A stretch of DNA of 64,000 bases from Cupriavidus consociatus (GCF_017814975.1 NZ_JAGIQA010000031.1:1-64000), one strand, 5' to 3'. Counted from the stretch's first letter, positions 52,003 through 61,478 are shown. Numbers and translations: made by a program. Notes: generated by a model from the letters alone, not told the origin.

Positions 52003-52602
52003 ATGATTGCACGCGACGACATCACCGGCCTGATTCTCGCAGGCGGCAGGGGCAGCCGCATGGGCGGCACCGACAAGGGGCTGCAGCCGCTGCACGGCAT
52101 GCCCATGGCGATGCATACGATGATGCGCCTCGGCCCGCAGGTCGGCGGCCTGATCATCAACGCCAACCGCAACCTGGCGGCCTATGAATCGTTCGGCGTG
52201 CCGGTCTACACCGACTCCGTGCCCGACTTCGCCGGGCCACTGGCCGGCATGCTTGCGGGACTGGAACAGTGCGGCACATCCTGGATGGTGACGGCGCCAT
52301 GCGACTCGCCTTTCCTCCCCACCGACCTCGTGTTGCGGCTGTCTCAGGCAATCGAGTCCGAGGGCGCGGAGCTGGCGATCCCGGTGACGCTGGATGAAAC
52401 CGGCAAGCGCCAGACCCAACCCGTGTTCTGCCTGATGCCGGTCAGCGCGCTGGACAGCCTGGTGGCGTATCTTTCGGGCGGCGGCCGCAAGATCGAGACC
52501 TGGGCCGCCTCGCACCGGCTGGCCGAGGTGATGTTCGACGACGCCGCGGCCTTCGCCAATATCAATACGCTGGACGAACTGCGCACGCACGAAAGCCGCT
52601 AG
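52003..52602 (+). CDS. mobA: molybdenum cofactor guanylyltransferase
   Basis: This 199-residue enzyme attaches GMP to molybdopterin to make the guanine dinucleotide cofactor used by nitrate reductase and similar enzymes. The nucleotide-binding loop is LILAGGRGSRMGGTDKGLQP, followed by DFAGPLAGMLAGLEQ and APCDSPFLPTDLV. It starts 18 bases after moaA. The pair moaA-mobA with moeA is a common cluster and probably one operon. Confidence 0.95.
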   Translation: MIARDDITGLILAGGRGSRMGGTDKGLQPLHGMPMAMHTMMRLGPQVGGLIINANRNLAAYESFGVPVYTDSVPDFAGPLAGMLAGLEQCGTSWMVTAPCDSPFLPTDLVLRLSQAIESEGAELAIPVTLDETGKRQTQPVFCLMPVSALDSLVAYLSGGGRKIETWAASHRLAEVMFDDAAAFANINTLDELRTHESR

Positions 52603-52631
52603 TCGCCGCAACCACCCGCCGCCGAGCCAAC

Positions 52632-53936
52632 ATGCCTTCCCTGCAATCCGTCATTTCCTGCCTGTCCGACTATGATCCCACCGCGCTGCCGGTGGACCAG
52701 GCCAACCGCATCATCGGCGAGGTGGTGGAGCCGGTGCGCGGCATCGAACAGCTGCCGATCCGCAGCGCGCTCGACCGCGTGCTGGCCGAAGACATTGTCT
52801 CGTCCATCGACGTGCCGGCCCATGACAACTCGGCCATGGACGGCTACGCCTTCCGCAGCGAAGCACTCGCCGCCGCGCAGACTGACATGGTCGAACTGGA
52901 AGTGATCGGCAGCGTCTTCGCCGGCGGCGCCGGTGCGCTCGCGCCCACGGCCGTGCAGGCGGTACGCATCATGACCGGCGCGGTAATGCCGGCCGGTTGC
53001 GACACAGTGGTGCCGCAGGAATTCGTCGAAACCGTGGCGGACGGCGCACGCATCCGCTTTGCCGCCGACTGTGTACGCGCCGGCGACAACCGCCGCCTGC
53101 GCGGCGAAGACCTGGCGCGCGGCCAGGCCGCACTGCCGGCCGGCCGCATCGTCCAGCCCGCCGACCTGGGCCTGCTGGCCTCGCTGGGCATTGCCGAAGT
53201 TCGCGTGCGCCGGCGCCTGCGCGTGGCCTTCTTCTCCACCGGCGATGAACTGCGCTCGATCGGCGAGCCGCTGGAGGCTGGCTGCGTCTACGACTCGAAC
53301 CGCTATACGCTGCACGGCATGCTGCGCCGGATGAACGTCGAACTCCTCGACATGGGCGTGGTGCGCGACGACCCCGAGGCGCTGGAAACGGCTTTCCGCA
53401 CTGCCTGCGAAAGCGCCGACGCGGTCATCACCTCGGGCGGCGTCTCGGTCGGCGAGGCCGACTACACCAAGCAGATCATGGCGAGCCTGGGGGATGTCAC
53501 CTTCTGGAAGATCGCCATGCGCCCGGGCCGGCCGATGGCGTTCGGGCGTATCGGCAGCGGCGAGGGCCGGGAGGGCCGGGATTCGGCGCTGCTGTTTGGA
53601 CTTCCGGGCAACCCCGTCGCGGTGATGGTCACCTTCTACCACTTCGTGCGAGCTGCGCTGCACCGGCTGATGGGTGCCAGCGTGCCATCGCTGCCGCTGC
53701 TGCAAGTGCGCAGCGCGCAGGCAATCCGCAAGAAGCCTGGCCGCACCGAATACCAGCGCGGCATCCTGGGCCGGGCGACTGACGGGAAGTGGGAAGTGCG
53801 CATCACCGGCCAGCAGGGTTCGGGCGTGCTGCGCTCGATGAGCGAGGCCAACTGCTTTATCGTGCTCGGTCACGAGCAGGACTCGGTCAAGGCCGGCGAT
53901 CCGGTCGAGGTCATGCTGTTCGACGGGCTGGTCTGA
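52632..53936 (+). CDS. moeA: molybdopterin molybdenumtransferase
   Basis: This 434-residue protein inserts molybdate into adenylylated molybdopterin. Features are VPAHDNSAMDGYAFRS and IMTGAVMPAGCDTVV, near residues 58 and 116. They are followed by the MoeA core with FFSTGDELRS, ITSGGVSVGEADYTKQ and FGLPGNPVAVMVTFYHF. The C-terminal MoeA domain follows. It starts 29 bases after mobA in the same direction and ends the cluster. Confidence 0.95.
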   Translation: MPSLQSVISCLSDYDPTALPVDQANRIIGEVVEPVRGIEQLPIRSALDRVLAEDIVSSIDVPAHDNSAMDGYAFRSEALAAAQTDMVELEVIGSVFAGGAGALAPTAVQAVRIMTGAVMPAGCDTVVPQEFVETVADGARIRFAADCVRAGDNRRLRGEDLARGQAALPAGRIVQPADLGLLASLGIAEVRVRRRLRVAFFSTGDELRSIGEPLEAGCVYDSNRYTLHGMLRRMNVELLDMGVVRDDPEALETAFRTACESADAVITSGGVSVGEADYTKQIMASLGDVTFWKIAMRPGRPMAFGRIGSGEGREGRDSALLFGLPGNPVAVMVTFYHFVRAALHRLMGASVPSLPLLQVRSAQAIRKKPGRTEYQRGILGRATDGKWEVRITGQQGSGVLRSMSEANCFIVLGHEQDSVKAGDPVEVMLFDGLV

Positions 53937-54118
53937 AGGTTGCAACAGGCTGGCCGCCTGGCTGCGGCTGCAATGTGTCGCATTTGTGCTGCACATTTGC
54001 CGCCGTGACGCGTCCGGCGCTTGGCTTTCGGCCGCGGCACGGGCAGCGGACTATGCTTGGGGTCGGGCAATCGCTACACTTGGCGCACGATTCAGCAACA
54101 ATCAAGTTATCCCCAGTC

Positions 54119-54400
54119 ATGAATCAGGAGATCGCCTACCTCCACCCCGTGAAGACCGCCCGTGCGCTGGTGCTGGTCTACCTGTGCTTCTCCCTGCCGA
54201 TCGTCTCGCTGGGCCTGTTCGTTACCTTTATCCGTTACGGCGACCTGCCGGCGATCACGGTCTTCAGCGCGATCATCCTGAATGCGCTGATCGGCTTCGG
54301 CCTGCTGTGGCTGGCGTGCAAGGCCTACAACTGGGTGGCCGCCCGCTTTGGCGGCATCGAAGTCCACGTGCGCGAGCTGGCGCCGGAAGACGACCGCTGA
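54119..54400 (+). CDS. small two-helix membrane protein, unknown
   Basis: This 93-residue protein begins MNQEIAYLHPVKTARALVL. There are two hydrophobic segments (LVYLCFSLPIVSLGLFVTFI and AITVFSAIILNALIGFGLLW) and a short charged C-terminus (HVRELAPEDDR). I do not recognise a named family. The frame is shorter than the flanking shadow frames but has good hydrophobic periodicity, a natural ATG at 54119 and its own gap of 180 bases after moeA, so it is probably real. Whether it belongs with the moeA operon is unclear. Confidence 0.65.
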   Translation: MNQEIAYLHPVKTARALVLVYLCFSLPIVSLGLFVTFIRYGDLPAITVFSAIILNALIGFGLLWLACKAYNWVAARFGGIEVHVRELAPEDDR

Positions 54401-54483
54401 ACCCTCGCTGACCACGGGCCGGCAGGCTGCCGGCCAACTCCCCGGCCTCGCCCGCCACGCGGGCCTTCCCTGCTACGGCGCGC

Positions 54484-55971
54484 TCAGCCGCCGCTGTCGT
54501 CCGGCGTTTCGGCCGTTTCCACTCCGTTAAGTCCCAGCAACTGCTGCGCGGCATCGCCCGGCAGCGCTTCCACCGTCCGCAGCTTGCGCGCCATCTGGCG
54601 CGTGCGCACCTCGGCTTGCTCGATATTGCGCGCCGCGCGCTCGAGCGTGTCGCGGGTCTTGGCCAGCACGTCGCCGAACTTGCCAAACTCGGTCTTGACG
54701 GCGCCGAGCACCTCCCACACTTCGCTCGAGCGCTTTTCCAGCGCCAGCGTCCGAAATCCCATTTGCAGGCTGTTCAACAGCGCGGTCAGCGTGGTCGGGC
54801 CTGCCACAGTGACACGGTAGTTGCGCTGCATCAGGTCGGTCAGGCCGGGGCGCCGCAGCACTTCGGCATACAGGCCTTCGGTCGGCAGGAACAGGATGGC
54901 GAAATCCGTGGTCTGCGGCGGCGCCAGGTACTTTTCGGCGATGGCCTGGGCCTCGCGCCGCAATGCAACTTCCAGTTCGCGGCCAAAGGCGATGACGCCC
55001 TCCGGGTCGCCACGCTCCTGGGCATCGACCAGTCGCTCGTACTGCTCCTTGGGGAACTTGGCATCGACCGGCAGCCACACTGGCGCGCCGCCGTCGCCAC
55101 CGCCGCCCGCGGCCTTGCCGGGCAAGCGGATGGCAAATTCCACCCGGGCGCCGGAGTTGCGCACTGTCTCTACATTCTTGCCGTACTGGTCTGGCGTAAG
55201 CATCTGTTCCAGCAGCATCTCAAGCTGGACTTCGCCCCAGGTGCCGCGCGACTTTACGTTGGTCAGCACCTTCTTCAGGTCACCCACCCCCTGCGCCAGT
55301 GCCTGCATTTCGCCCAGCCCGCGATGCACCTGCTCGAGGCGATCCGAGACCAGCCGGAACGACTCGCCCAGGCGCTGCTCCAGCGTCGCATGCAGTTTCT
55401 CGTCGACGGTGCGGCGCATCTCCTCCAGCTTGGCGGCGTTGTTGGCCTCGATGTCGCGCAGCTTCTGCTCCAGCGTGGCGCGCACTTCCGCCAGCCGGCG
55501 CTCGTTGGCTTCGGACATCTGCGCCAGCTGCTGCTGCAAGCCGTCGCCGAAGCGGCGCAGCGCTCCCGCCTGTTCGTCGCGCGCCTGCTGGCCTTGCAGC
55601 ATCAGGTGCTGGCGTACGTGCTCGAGCTGCTGCGTGTTGGATTCGGTCAGCTTGGCGAGCTGCTGCGCGAAGGTGTCGATCTGGTTGTTCTGCAGCGTGG
55701 CGATGCCGGTCAGCTGCGACGACAGCGCCTGCTGGAAGCGCAGCATCTGCTGCGCCGACTCGTCGCGATTGCCGCGTGCGGCCTCGGCTACGTCGGTACG
55801 GACCTCACGCTCCACGCGCTCCATGCCGCGCGCCCCTTCGACGCGCAATTCGGCAAGCTGGCGGGCCAGCTCGGCGCCGGGCGAGGCGGCCTGCTGGCGC
55901 AACAGCACGATCACTAGCAGGACAACCGCGAGCAACGCCACGGCCAGCGTCAGGTACGGAATCAAGGACAT
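54484..55971 (-). CDS. rmuC: DNA recombination protein RmuC
   Basis: This 495-residue protein has an N-terminal membrane anchor (TLAVALLAVVLLVIVLL, about residues 7-23), a long coiled coil (about 30-230, rich in Gln/Glu/Arg/Leu), then the RmuC nuclease-like domain. Blocks of that domain are GTWGEVQLEMLLEQML, LPVDAKFPKEQYERLVDAQ and FAILFLPTEGLYAEVL. RmuC limits recombination at inverted repeats; mechanism is not established. It ends near the small membrane gene on the opposite strand. Confidence 0.95.
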   Translation of the reverse strand: MSLIPYLTLAVALLAVVLLVIVLLRQQAASPGAELARQLAELRVEGARGMERVEREVRTDVAEAARGNRDESAQQMLRFQQALSSQLTGIATLQNNQIDTFAQQLAKLTESNTQQLEHVRQHLMLQGQQARDEQAGALRRFGDGLQQQLAQMSEANERRLAEVRATLEQKLRDIEANNAAKLEEMRRTVDEKLHATLEQRLGESFRLVSDRLEQVHRGLGEMQALAQGVGDLKKVLTNVKSRGTWGEVQLEMLLEQMLTPDQYGKNVETVRNSGARVEFAIRLPGKAAGGGGDGGAPVWLPVDAKFPKEQYERLVDAQERGDPEGVIAFGRELEVALRREAQAIAEKYLAPPQTTDFAILFLPTEGLYAEVLRRPGLTDLMQRNYRVTVAGPTTLTALLNSLQMGFRTLALEKRSSEVWEVLGAVKTEFGKFGDVLAKTRDTLERAARNIEQAEVRTRQMARKLRTVEALPGDAAQQLLGLNGVETAETPDDSGG

Positions 55972-56008
55972 GCAGCAACAGGTTGAGCGACAGACAACCG
56001 GCCGCGCG

Positions 56009-57004
56009 TCAGCGGCGGTTCGGCATGACTTCGGGGTTGATCACGGTGGGCGGATGGCCGGCCTGCGGGCCCTGGTCGAGCGCGGCGATCAGGTTGTCGG
56101 CGGCCAGCATCGCCATGGCGCGGCGGGTCTTCTCCGAGGCGCTGGCGATATGCGGTGTCAGCACGACGTTGGGCACCGTCAGCAGGTCCGGATGGACACT
56201 GGGCTCGCCCTCGAACACATCCAGCCCGGCGCCGAAGATGCGCTTGTCGCGCAGCGCCTGCGCCAGCGCGGCATCGTCGACAATGCCGCCGCGCGCAAGA
56301 TTGACCAGCGTCGCCGTCGGCTTCATCAGCGCCAGCTCGGCAGCGCCGATGGCATGGTGGCTCTGCGGGCCATAAGGCAGCACCAGCAGCAGGTGGTCGG
56401 ATTGGCGCAGCAGGTCCTCCTTGCTGACATAGCGGGCATTGAGCGTGCGCTCGGTGTCCGCAGGCAACTGGCTGCGGTTGTGGTACAGCACGCTCATGCC
56501 AAACCCGCTGGCACGGCGCGCCAGTGCCTGGCCAATGCGGCCCATGCCCAGGATGCCGAGCGTGCTGCCGTACAGATCCATGCCGACCAGCATGTCGTAG
56601 CTCCAGCGCTGCCACTTGCCCGCGCGAAGGTAGTGCTCGGACTCGGTGACGCGGCGCGCGGTGGCCATCAGCAGCGCCCAGCCGAAGTCGGCGGTGGTCT
56701 CGGTCAGCACGTCGGGCGTGTTGGTGGCGACGATGCCCGCAGCGGTCAGCGCCGGCACGTCGAGATTGTTGTAGCCCACGGCCATGTTGCACACCGCGCG
56801 CAGCGACGGCAGCGCGGCGACCAGGTCTGCGTCGATGCGGTCGGCGGCGTTGGCCAGCACGCCGGCCTTGCCTGCCAGCCGGGCCTTCAGCGCGGCGGCG
56901 TCAAGCACCGCGTCCTGCTGGTTGTCGTCGACATCGAAATACTGCACCAGGCGGTCGATCACTTCGGGATAGATGGCGCGGGTGACAAGGACGGACGGCT
57001 TCAT
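56009..57004 (-). CDS. D-isomer 2-hydroxyacid dehydrogenase (glyoxylate/2-ketogluconate reductase type)
   Basis: This 331-residue NAD(P)-dependent oxidoreductase has all catalytic parts. The cofactor loop is LGILGMGRIGQALARRASGF, Arg is in LVNLARGGIVDDAAL, Glu in FEGEPSVHPDLL and His in LTPHIASASEKTRRA. It resembles GhrB-type glyoxylate/hydroxypyruvate/2-ketogluconate reductases; the exact substrate cannot be told. It starts 4 bases after the stop of the antiporter-family gene upstream, so the two are almost certainly co-transcribed. Confidence 0.9.
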   Translation of the reverse strand: MKPSVLVTRAIYPEVIDRLVQYFDVDDNQQDAVLDAAALKARLAGKAGVLANAADRIDADLVAALPSLRAVCNMAVGYNNLDVPALTAAGIVATNTPDVLTETTADFGWALLMATARRVTESEHYLRAGKWQRWSYDMLVGMDLYGSTLGILGMGRIGQALARRASGFGMSVLYHNRSQLPADTERTLNARYVSKEDLLRQSDHLLLVLPYGPQSHHAIGAAELALMKPTATLVNLARGGIVDDAALAQALRDKRIFGAGLDVFEGEPSVHPDLLTVPNVVLTPHIASASEKTRRAMAMLAADNLIAALDQGPQAGHPPTVINPEVMPNRR

Positions 57005-57008
57005 GGCA

Positions 57009-58445
57009 TCACACGTGGAAGAAGAGGAAGGTCATGATGACGAACAGCGGCATCAGGAAGATGCCCGAGTACAGCATGTAGCCGAAGAAGCTCGGCATGC
57101 GTACGCCGCGGTTCTCGGCAATGGCCTTGACCATCAGGTTGGGCGCATTGCCGATATAGGTGTTGGCGCCCATGAACACCGCGCCGGCGGAAATCGCGGC
57201 CAGAGTCGAGGCGTCGCGCGTCATCAGCGTGGCGGCGTCGCCCCCGGCGGTGTTGAAGAACACCAGGTAAGTTGGCGCATTGTCCAGGAACGACGACAGC
57301 AGTCCGGTCGCCCAGAAATACATGCTGTCGACCGGCTGCCCGTTGCTGTCGCTGACCGCGCGGATCACGCCGGCAAAGGCGCCGTCGGTGCCGGACTTGA
57401 GCATGGCGATCACCGGGATGATGGTCAGGAAGATGCCGGCGAACAGCTTGCCCACTTCCAGGATCGGCTCCCAGTTGAACTCGTTGCCCGCGCGCGCGGT
57501 GTGCGGCGTGACCAGCAGCGACACCACCGCCACCACGATCAGCAGCGCATCGCGCACCGCCGCCTGCAGCGGCACGTCGGTACCGAAGACATTGAACGAG
57601 ATGGCCGGCTGCCACAAGCCGCTCATCAGCACCAGGCCGATCAGGGCCAGCAGCAGCACGAAGTTGATCTTGCCGTCGATCGTGATGCCGTTGGAGTCCG
57701 GCGTGGGATCGTTCTTCTGCGGCAGTTCTTCTTCCTTGTTGCGGTAGTAGTGGCGGTCGACCAGGTAGAACACCACCAGCAGCACCGCGCAGATAAACAG
57801 TGTTTCCAGGTAGATGTTGCGCATGGTCCAGAAGAAGTCCACGCCCTTCAGGAACCCGAGGAACAGCGGCGGATCGCCCAGCGGCGTCAGCGAGCCGCCG
57901 GCATTGGCCACCAGGAAGATAAAGAACACGACCACGTGCGCCACGTGCCGGCGATTGTCGTTGGCACGCAGCAACGGGCGGATCAGCAGCATGGCCGCGC
58001 CGGTAGTCCCCATGAAACTTGCCAGCACCGTACCAAGCGCCAGGATGCCCGTATTGAGCCCCGGTGTCCCATGCAAGTTGCCACGCACGCAGATGCCGCC
58101 CGCGACGATATAGAGCGAAGCGATCAGCGAGATGAACGGGATGTACTCGGCGAGCAGCGCATGCACCGCGCTGGCAGCGGCTGCATGCGTGCCGAACACC
58201 GCGGCGAACGGCAGCAGGAACAGCAGTCCCCAACCCGCGGCGATCTTGCCATAGTGGTGGTGCCAGAACTTTGGCGCGAGCAGTGGCCACAGCGCGATCG
58301 ACAGCAGGATGCCGGCAAACGGCAGGCCCCATAGCGGCGACAGTGCGGCCCCGGCGAGGTCCGCGGCATGCGCGGCCACAGGGAAGACAGCAAGAACAGC
58401 TGCCAGCATGGTCAGCATCGGCAACTGTACGAAGGCACGTCGCAT
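57009..58445 (-). CDS. sodium:proton antiporter / CitMHS-like membrane transporter
   Basis: This 478-residue polytopic inner-membrane protein has about eleven hydrophobic segments. It begins with a signal-like segment (TMLAAVLAVFPVAAHA). Conserved blocks are ANAGGSLTPLGDPPLFLGFL, FLDNAPTYLVFFNTAGGD and GANTYIGNAPNLMVKAIAEN, seen in NhaD-like and citrate-type transporters of the ion-transporter superfamily. Family members are called sodium:proton antiporters, but an organic-acid role is also possible, because the neighbour 4 bases downstream is a 2-hydroxyacid dehydrogenase. The ATG at 58445 follows GAGGAGA. Confidence 0.87.
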   Translation of the reverse strand: MRRAFVQLPMLTMLAAVLAVFPVAAHAADLAGAALSPLWGLPFAGILLSIALWPLLAPKFWHHHYGKIAAGWGLLFLLPFAAVFGTHAAAASAVHALLAEYIPFISLIASLYIVAGGICVRGNLHGTPGLNTGILALGTVLASFMGTTGAAMLLIRPLLRANDNRRHVAHVVVFFIFLVANAGGSLTPLGDPPLFLGFLKGVDFFWTMRNIYLETLFICAVLLVVFYLVDRHYYRNKEEELPQKNDPTPDSNGITIDGKINFVLLLALIGLVLMSGLWQPAISFNVFGTDVPLQAAVRDALLIVVAVVSLLVTPHTARAGNEFNWEPILEVGKLFAGIFLTIIPVIAMLKSGTDGAFAGVIRAVSDSNGQPVDSMYFWATGLLSSFLDNAPTYLVFFNTAGGDAATLMTRDASTLAAISAGAVFMGANTYIGNAPNLMVKAIAENRGVRMPSFFGYMLYSGIFLMPLFVIMTFLFFHV

Positions 58446-58611
58446 CAGGCAGGATCTCCTCGGGAACGCAGCATTCATGGTGCATCGAGCCCCGGCAACG
58501 AATGGCATGCGGGCTCTCACGGCAAGCCTGCAAGTGTAATCCAAGCTCCTCGCGCGACCGCGCTCCGTCGCGCGTTTACAGGCGATTCTTATGCTGGTGC
58601 CGACCCATGCA

Positions 58612-59298
58612 TCAAGCCTGCTCGACCACGATCACATGCACCCGATACGGGCCATGCGCACCCAGCACGATGGTCTGCTCGATATCCCCGGTGCGCGACG
58701 GGCCGCTGATGATATTGGTCGCGCGCGGCAGCTCGCCGCGCTCGCTGCGCACCAGCGCAAAGGCGTCTTCCAGACCGGCGACCACGCGCGAGCGCGGCAC
58801 CACCGCGATATGCGTTTCCGGCAGCAGCGCGGCGGAGGCAAACGTCGTCGGTCCCGACAGCAGCATCAGAGAGCCCGTCTCGGCGATCGCGCAGAAGCAG
58901 CCGGTGATCCCGACCAGATCGCCATGATCGCGGTCAGCCTCGACCTCCCGCAGAGGCGGACGGCATTCGACCACGATGCCGGCGTCCTGCCAAGGCAGCG
59001 TGCCCAGCGCATCCCATGCCACCGCGCGCTGCACCAGGTTCAGGCTGTCGAGAAAACGTCGCGCTGCCGCTGGCACCTGGTCCATGGTGTCGACACGATC
59101 GACGGTAGACGCCATGCGCTGGGCCTGCCCCAGGAAGGCTTCGACGAGATTGGCAGCCGGCACCGGGCGCGGGCCTTGCGGATGGCGCGCGAGGTAGTCG
59201 GCCACCGCGGCGCGTTCGCCCTGCGTGGGCTGGCGCGGCCTGCCCTGTGCGGCACGGATGCGGGCGAAGATGCGGTCGCGGGCGTCGTTGGTTTCCAT
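58612..59298 (-). CDS. lutC: LutC/YkgG-family (LUD domain) protein
   Basis: This 228-residue soluble protein is of the LUD family, where LutC is the third subunit of the LutABC L-lactate oxidation system. Features are VGITGCFCAIAETGSLMLLSG, VVPRSRVVAGLEDAF and ATNIISGPSRTGDIEQ. The last block is the family signature. Its first 60 residues are typical LutC helical lead. No lutA or lutB is adjacent in this window, so this is a separated or orphan copy. The gene follows pncB by about 90 bases on the same strand. Confidence 0.9.
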   Translation of the reverse strand: METNDARDRIFARIRAAQGRPRQPTQGERAAVADYLARHPQGPRPVPAANLVEAFLGQAQRMASTVDRVDTMDQVPAAARRFLDSLNLVQRAVAWDALGTLPWQDAGIVVECRPPLREVEADRDHGDLVGITGCFCAIAETGSLMLLSGPTTFASAALLPETHIAVVPRSRVVAGLEDAFALVRSERGELPRATNIISGPSRTGDIEQTIVLGAHGPYRVHVIVVEQA

Positions 59299-59386
59299 AA
59301 GGCCTGGCAGTGCGGTTGGCGAGGATGCGCCGATTATAGTTGCCGCGGCACGGCACGGCGCGCCGAAATCCCCGCTATTGCCCCCG

Positions 59387-60562
59387 CTATGCCGGATGGA
59401 CCGAGAACACCTGCCGCAGGTAGGACAGGTAGCCGGAATCGTCGCACATGGTCTTTTCCGGTGTGTCCGACAGCTTGGCCACGGGCTGGCCATTGCAGCG
59501 CACCATCTTGATCACGATCTGCAGTGGCGTGTAGCCAAGATCGTTGGTCAGGTTGGTGCCGACGCCGAAGGCCAGCCGGCAGCGGCCGTGGAAGCGCTGG
59601 AACAGCTCGATCACGCGCGGCACGTCCAGGCTGTCGCTGAAGATCAGCGTCTTGGTGCGCGGGTCGACGCGGTTGGCGGCGTAATGCGCCACCATGCGCT
59701 CGCCCCACATGATCGGGTCGCCCGAGTCATGGCGCACGCCGTCGAACAGCTTGCAGAAGTACAGGTCGAAGTCGCGCAGGAAGGCATCGAAGCCGTAAGT
59801 GTCGGACAGTGCGATGCCAAGGTCGCCGCGGTACTCGCGCGCCCAGCGTTCGAGCGCGTACACCTGCGAATCGCGCAGACGCGGCCCCAGTGCCTGGCAG
59901 GCCTGCAGGTATTCGTGCGCCATCGTGCCGAGCGGCACCATGTTGTGCAGGCGGGCGAAATGGACGTTGCTGGTGCCGGCGAGCTGCGGACCGAGCTCGC
60001 GCCGCATGGTCAGCAGCACTTCTTCCTGCCAGTCGCGCGAGAAGCGCCGGCGCGTGCCGTAGTCGGCGATGACGCAATCGGCCAGTTCCGGCGGCTGCAG
60101 CAGGGCAAGCTTGTCTTCCAGGCGGCGACGGCCGCCGGCGAGATCGGGCCGCGGCTGGGTGCGGCGGAAGTAGACCTCGTTGACGATCGCCAGCACCGGC
60201 ACTTCGAACAGGATGGTATGCAGCCAGGGGCCGATGATCGAGATCTCGATCTCGCCGTTGCCCTGCGGCGCCTCGCGCACCGACACGTACTTCTCGTTCA
60301 GGTGGAACAGGCCGAGGAAGTCAATGAAATCGCTCTTGATGAAGCGCAGGCCGCGCAGGTAGGCGAGCTCGTCATCGGTAAAGCGCAGCTGGCACAGGTG
60401 CGCAATCTCGGCACGGATCTCGTCGATATACGGCGTCAGGTCGACGCCGGCGTTGCGGCACTTGAAGCGATATTCGACCTGCGCCTGCGGAAACTGGTGC
60501 AGGACTACCTGCATCATCGTGAACTTGTACAGGTCGGTGTCGAGCAGAGACTGGATGATCAT
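59387..60562 (-). CDS. pncB: nicotinate phosphoribosyltransferase
   Basis: This 391-residue enzyme links nicotinate to PRPP with ATP in NAD salvage. Start MIIQSLLDTDLYKFTMMQVV and features EYRFKCRNAG and FDGVRHDSGDPIMWGERMV fit, as does a conserved phosphorylation-loop His (about residue 213) in LGTMAHEYLQACQALG. The length matches the family. It appears to lead the minus-strand group pncB-lutC. Confidence 0.95.
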   Translation of the reverse strand: MIIQSLLDTDLYKFTMMQVVLHQFPQAQVEYRFKCRNAGVDLTPYIDEIRAEIAHLCQLRFTDDELAYLRGLRFIKSDFIDFLGLFHLNEKYVSVREAPQGNGEIEISIIGPWLHTILFEVPVLAIVNEVYFRRTQPRPDLAGGRRRLEDKLALLQPPELADCVIADYGTRRRFSRDWQEEVLLTMRRELGPQLAGTSNVHFARLHNMVPLGTMAHEYLQACQALGPRLRDSQVYALERWAREYRGDLGIALSDTYGFDAFLRDFDLYFCKLFDGVRHDSGDPIMWGERMVAHYAANRVDPRTKTLIFSDSLDVPRVIELFQRFHGRCRLAFGVGTNLTNDLGYTPLQIVIKMVRCNGQPVAKLSDTPEKTMCDDSGYLSYLRQVFSVHPA

Positions 60563-60630
60563 GGCTAGCCAGACGGCGATGTGCCGGGTCAGTCCGACAT
60601 GCTAACCGAGACTGCGCGGGTCCGGGGCGG

Positions 60631-61170
60631 TCAGGCGCCGTCGAGGAAGGGCTGCGGCGCGCGCAGGACCGGCTTTCCGGCCGCCCTGCCCTGCAGGCAC
60701 CACAGCGCCCGGCCGTCGCGCCCGGGGCACGAAACCAGCGTGGCGGCGCTGCGCGGCACGCGTTGCGGCAGCGGTTCGGCAAAGGCGCCGTCCTCGGCAA
60801 GGATGCGCTCGGTGTAGACCGCCGCCCCCGCGCGCTCGAAGCGCAGCACCTGCATCCGGTCCCCCGGCTTCGGGTTCAGCTCGGGACCGCAAGGCATCAG
60901 GCCGGCGCGGCCGCAATGGGCGATGGCTTCGCCCGCGGGGGAATCGGTCACGGTGAAGTGGTCCCAGTCGAAGCCGGTCAACGCGGGCAAGGCGACCGGC
61001 GCCTCGGAGCGCGCGCGCCATGCCACCAGCCGGGACACCACGCTGTCCGCCATGCCCGGCTGGACCAGGGCTTGCGCACCGGCGGACGTTGTCATCGCGG
61101 GAAATGCCGCCAGAATCACAAGCAAGGGCAGCAAGGCGGCGCGGCGGCAATCACGAAGCTGGCGTAGCAT
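60631..61170 (-). CDS. exported protein of unknown function with two cysteine pairs
   Basis: This 179-residue protein has a signal peptide (LLPLLVILAAFPAMTTSAGA), then a small domain with TGFDWDHFTVTDSPAGEA and two pairs of cysteines (HCGRAGLMPCGP and SCPGRDGRALWCLQG) that could form disulphides in the periplasm. The tail is Arg/Pro/Ala-rich. I do not recognise a family. The ATG at 61170 is preceded by GGGAGA at good spacing, and it is divergent from fdxA across a 308-base gap. It could also be read from an upstream start with a longer head. Confidence 0.75.
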   Translation of the reverse strand: MLRQLRDCRRAALLPLLVILAAFPAMTTSAGAQALVQPGMADSVVSRLVAWRARSEAPVALPALTGFDWDHFTVTDSPAGEAIAHCGRAGLMPCGPELNPKPGDRMQVLRFERAGAAVYTERILAEDGAFAEPLPQRVPRSAATLVSCPGRDGRALWCLQGRAAGKPVLRAPQPFLDGA

Positions 61171-61478
61171 ATGAATCTCCCGGCGTGGAGGCATGGGGCA
61201 CTCAGGCGGCCTCATCATGCCTGCGGTCGCGCAAGCACGCCAGCGTGCCCGCCATGTCTTGGATCAAAAGCACATAAAGAAATAAGAAAACTATCTGATC
61301 CAGCTATATAGACCCGCTATCCTTGCCAGAAGGCTCGGCTACAATACCGGTTCCCGAAAGGCCACGGCCGGCGCTCGTCCCGCCCATACCTGCCCGCCAA
61401 GGCAGATGGAGGCGTCCGCCGGCAAGAAGCGGCCCAACAGTTTCCCATCAAAAGCCGACCCGTTTTCCTGGAACCGAA
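61171..61478. other. intergenic region before fdxA
   Basis: This 308-base divergent gap has no gene. It holds an AT-rich patch (about 61266-61312) unusual for this GC-rich DNA, and a TACAAT -10-like element at 61340-61345 on the plus strand, about 130 bases before fdxA, with a weak -35. The promoters of fdxA and the exported-protein gene should lie here. Confidence 0.4.
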
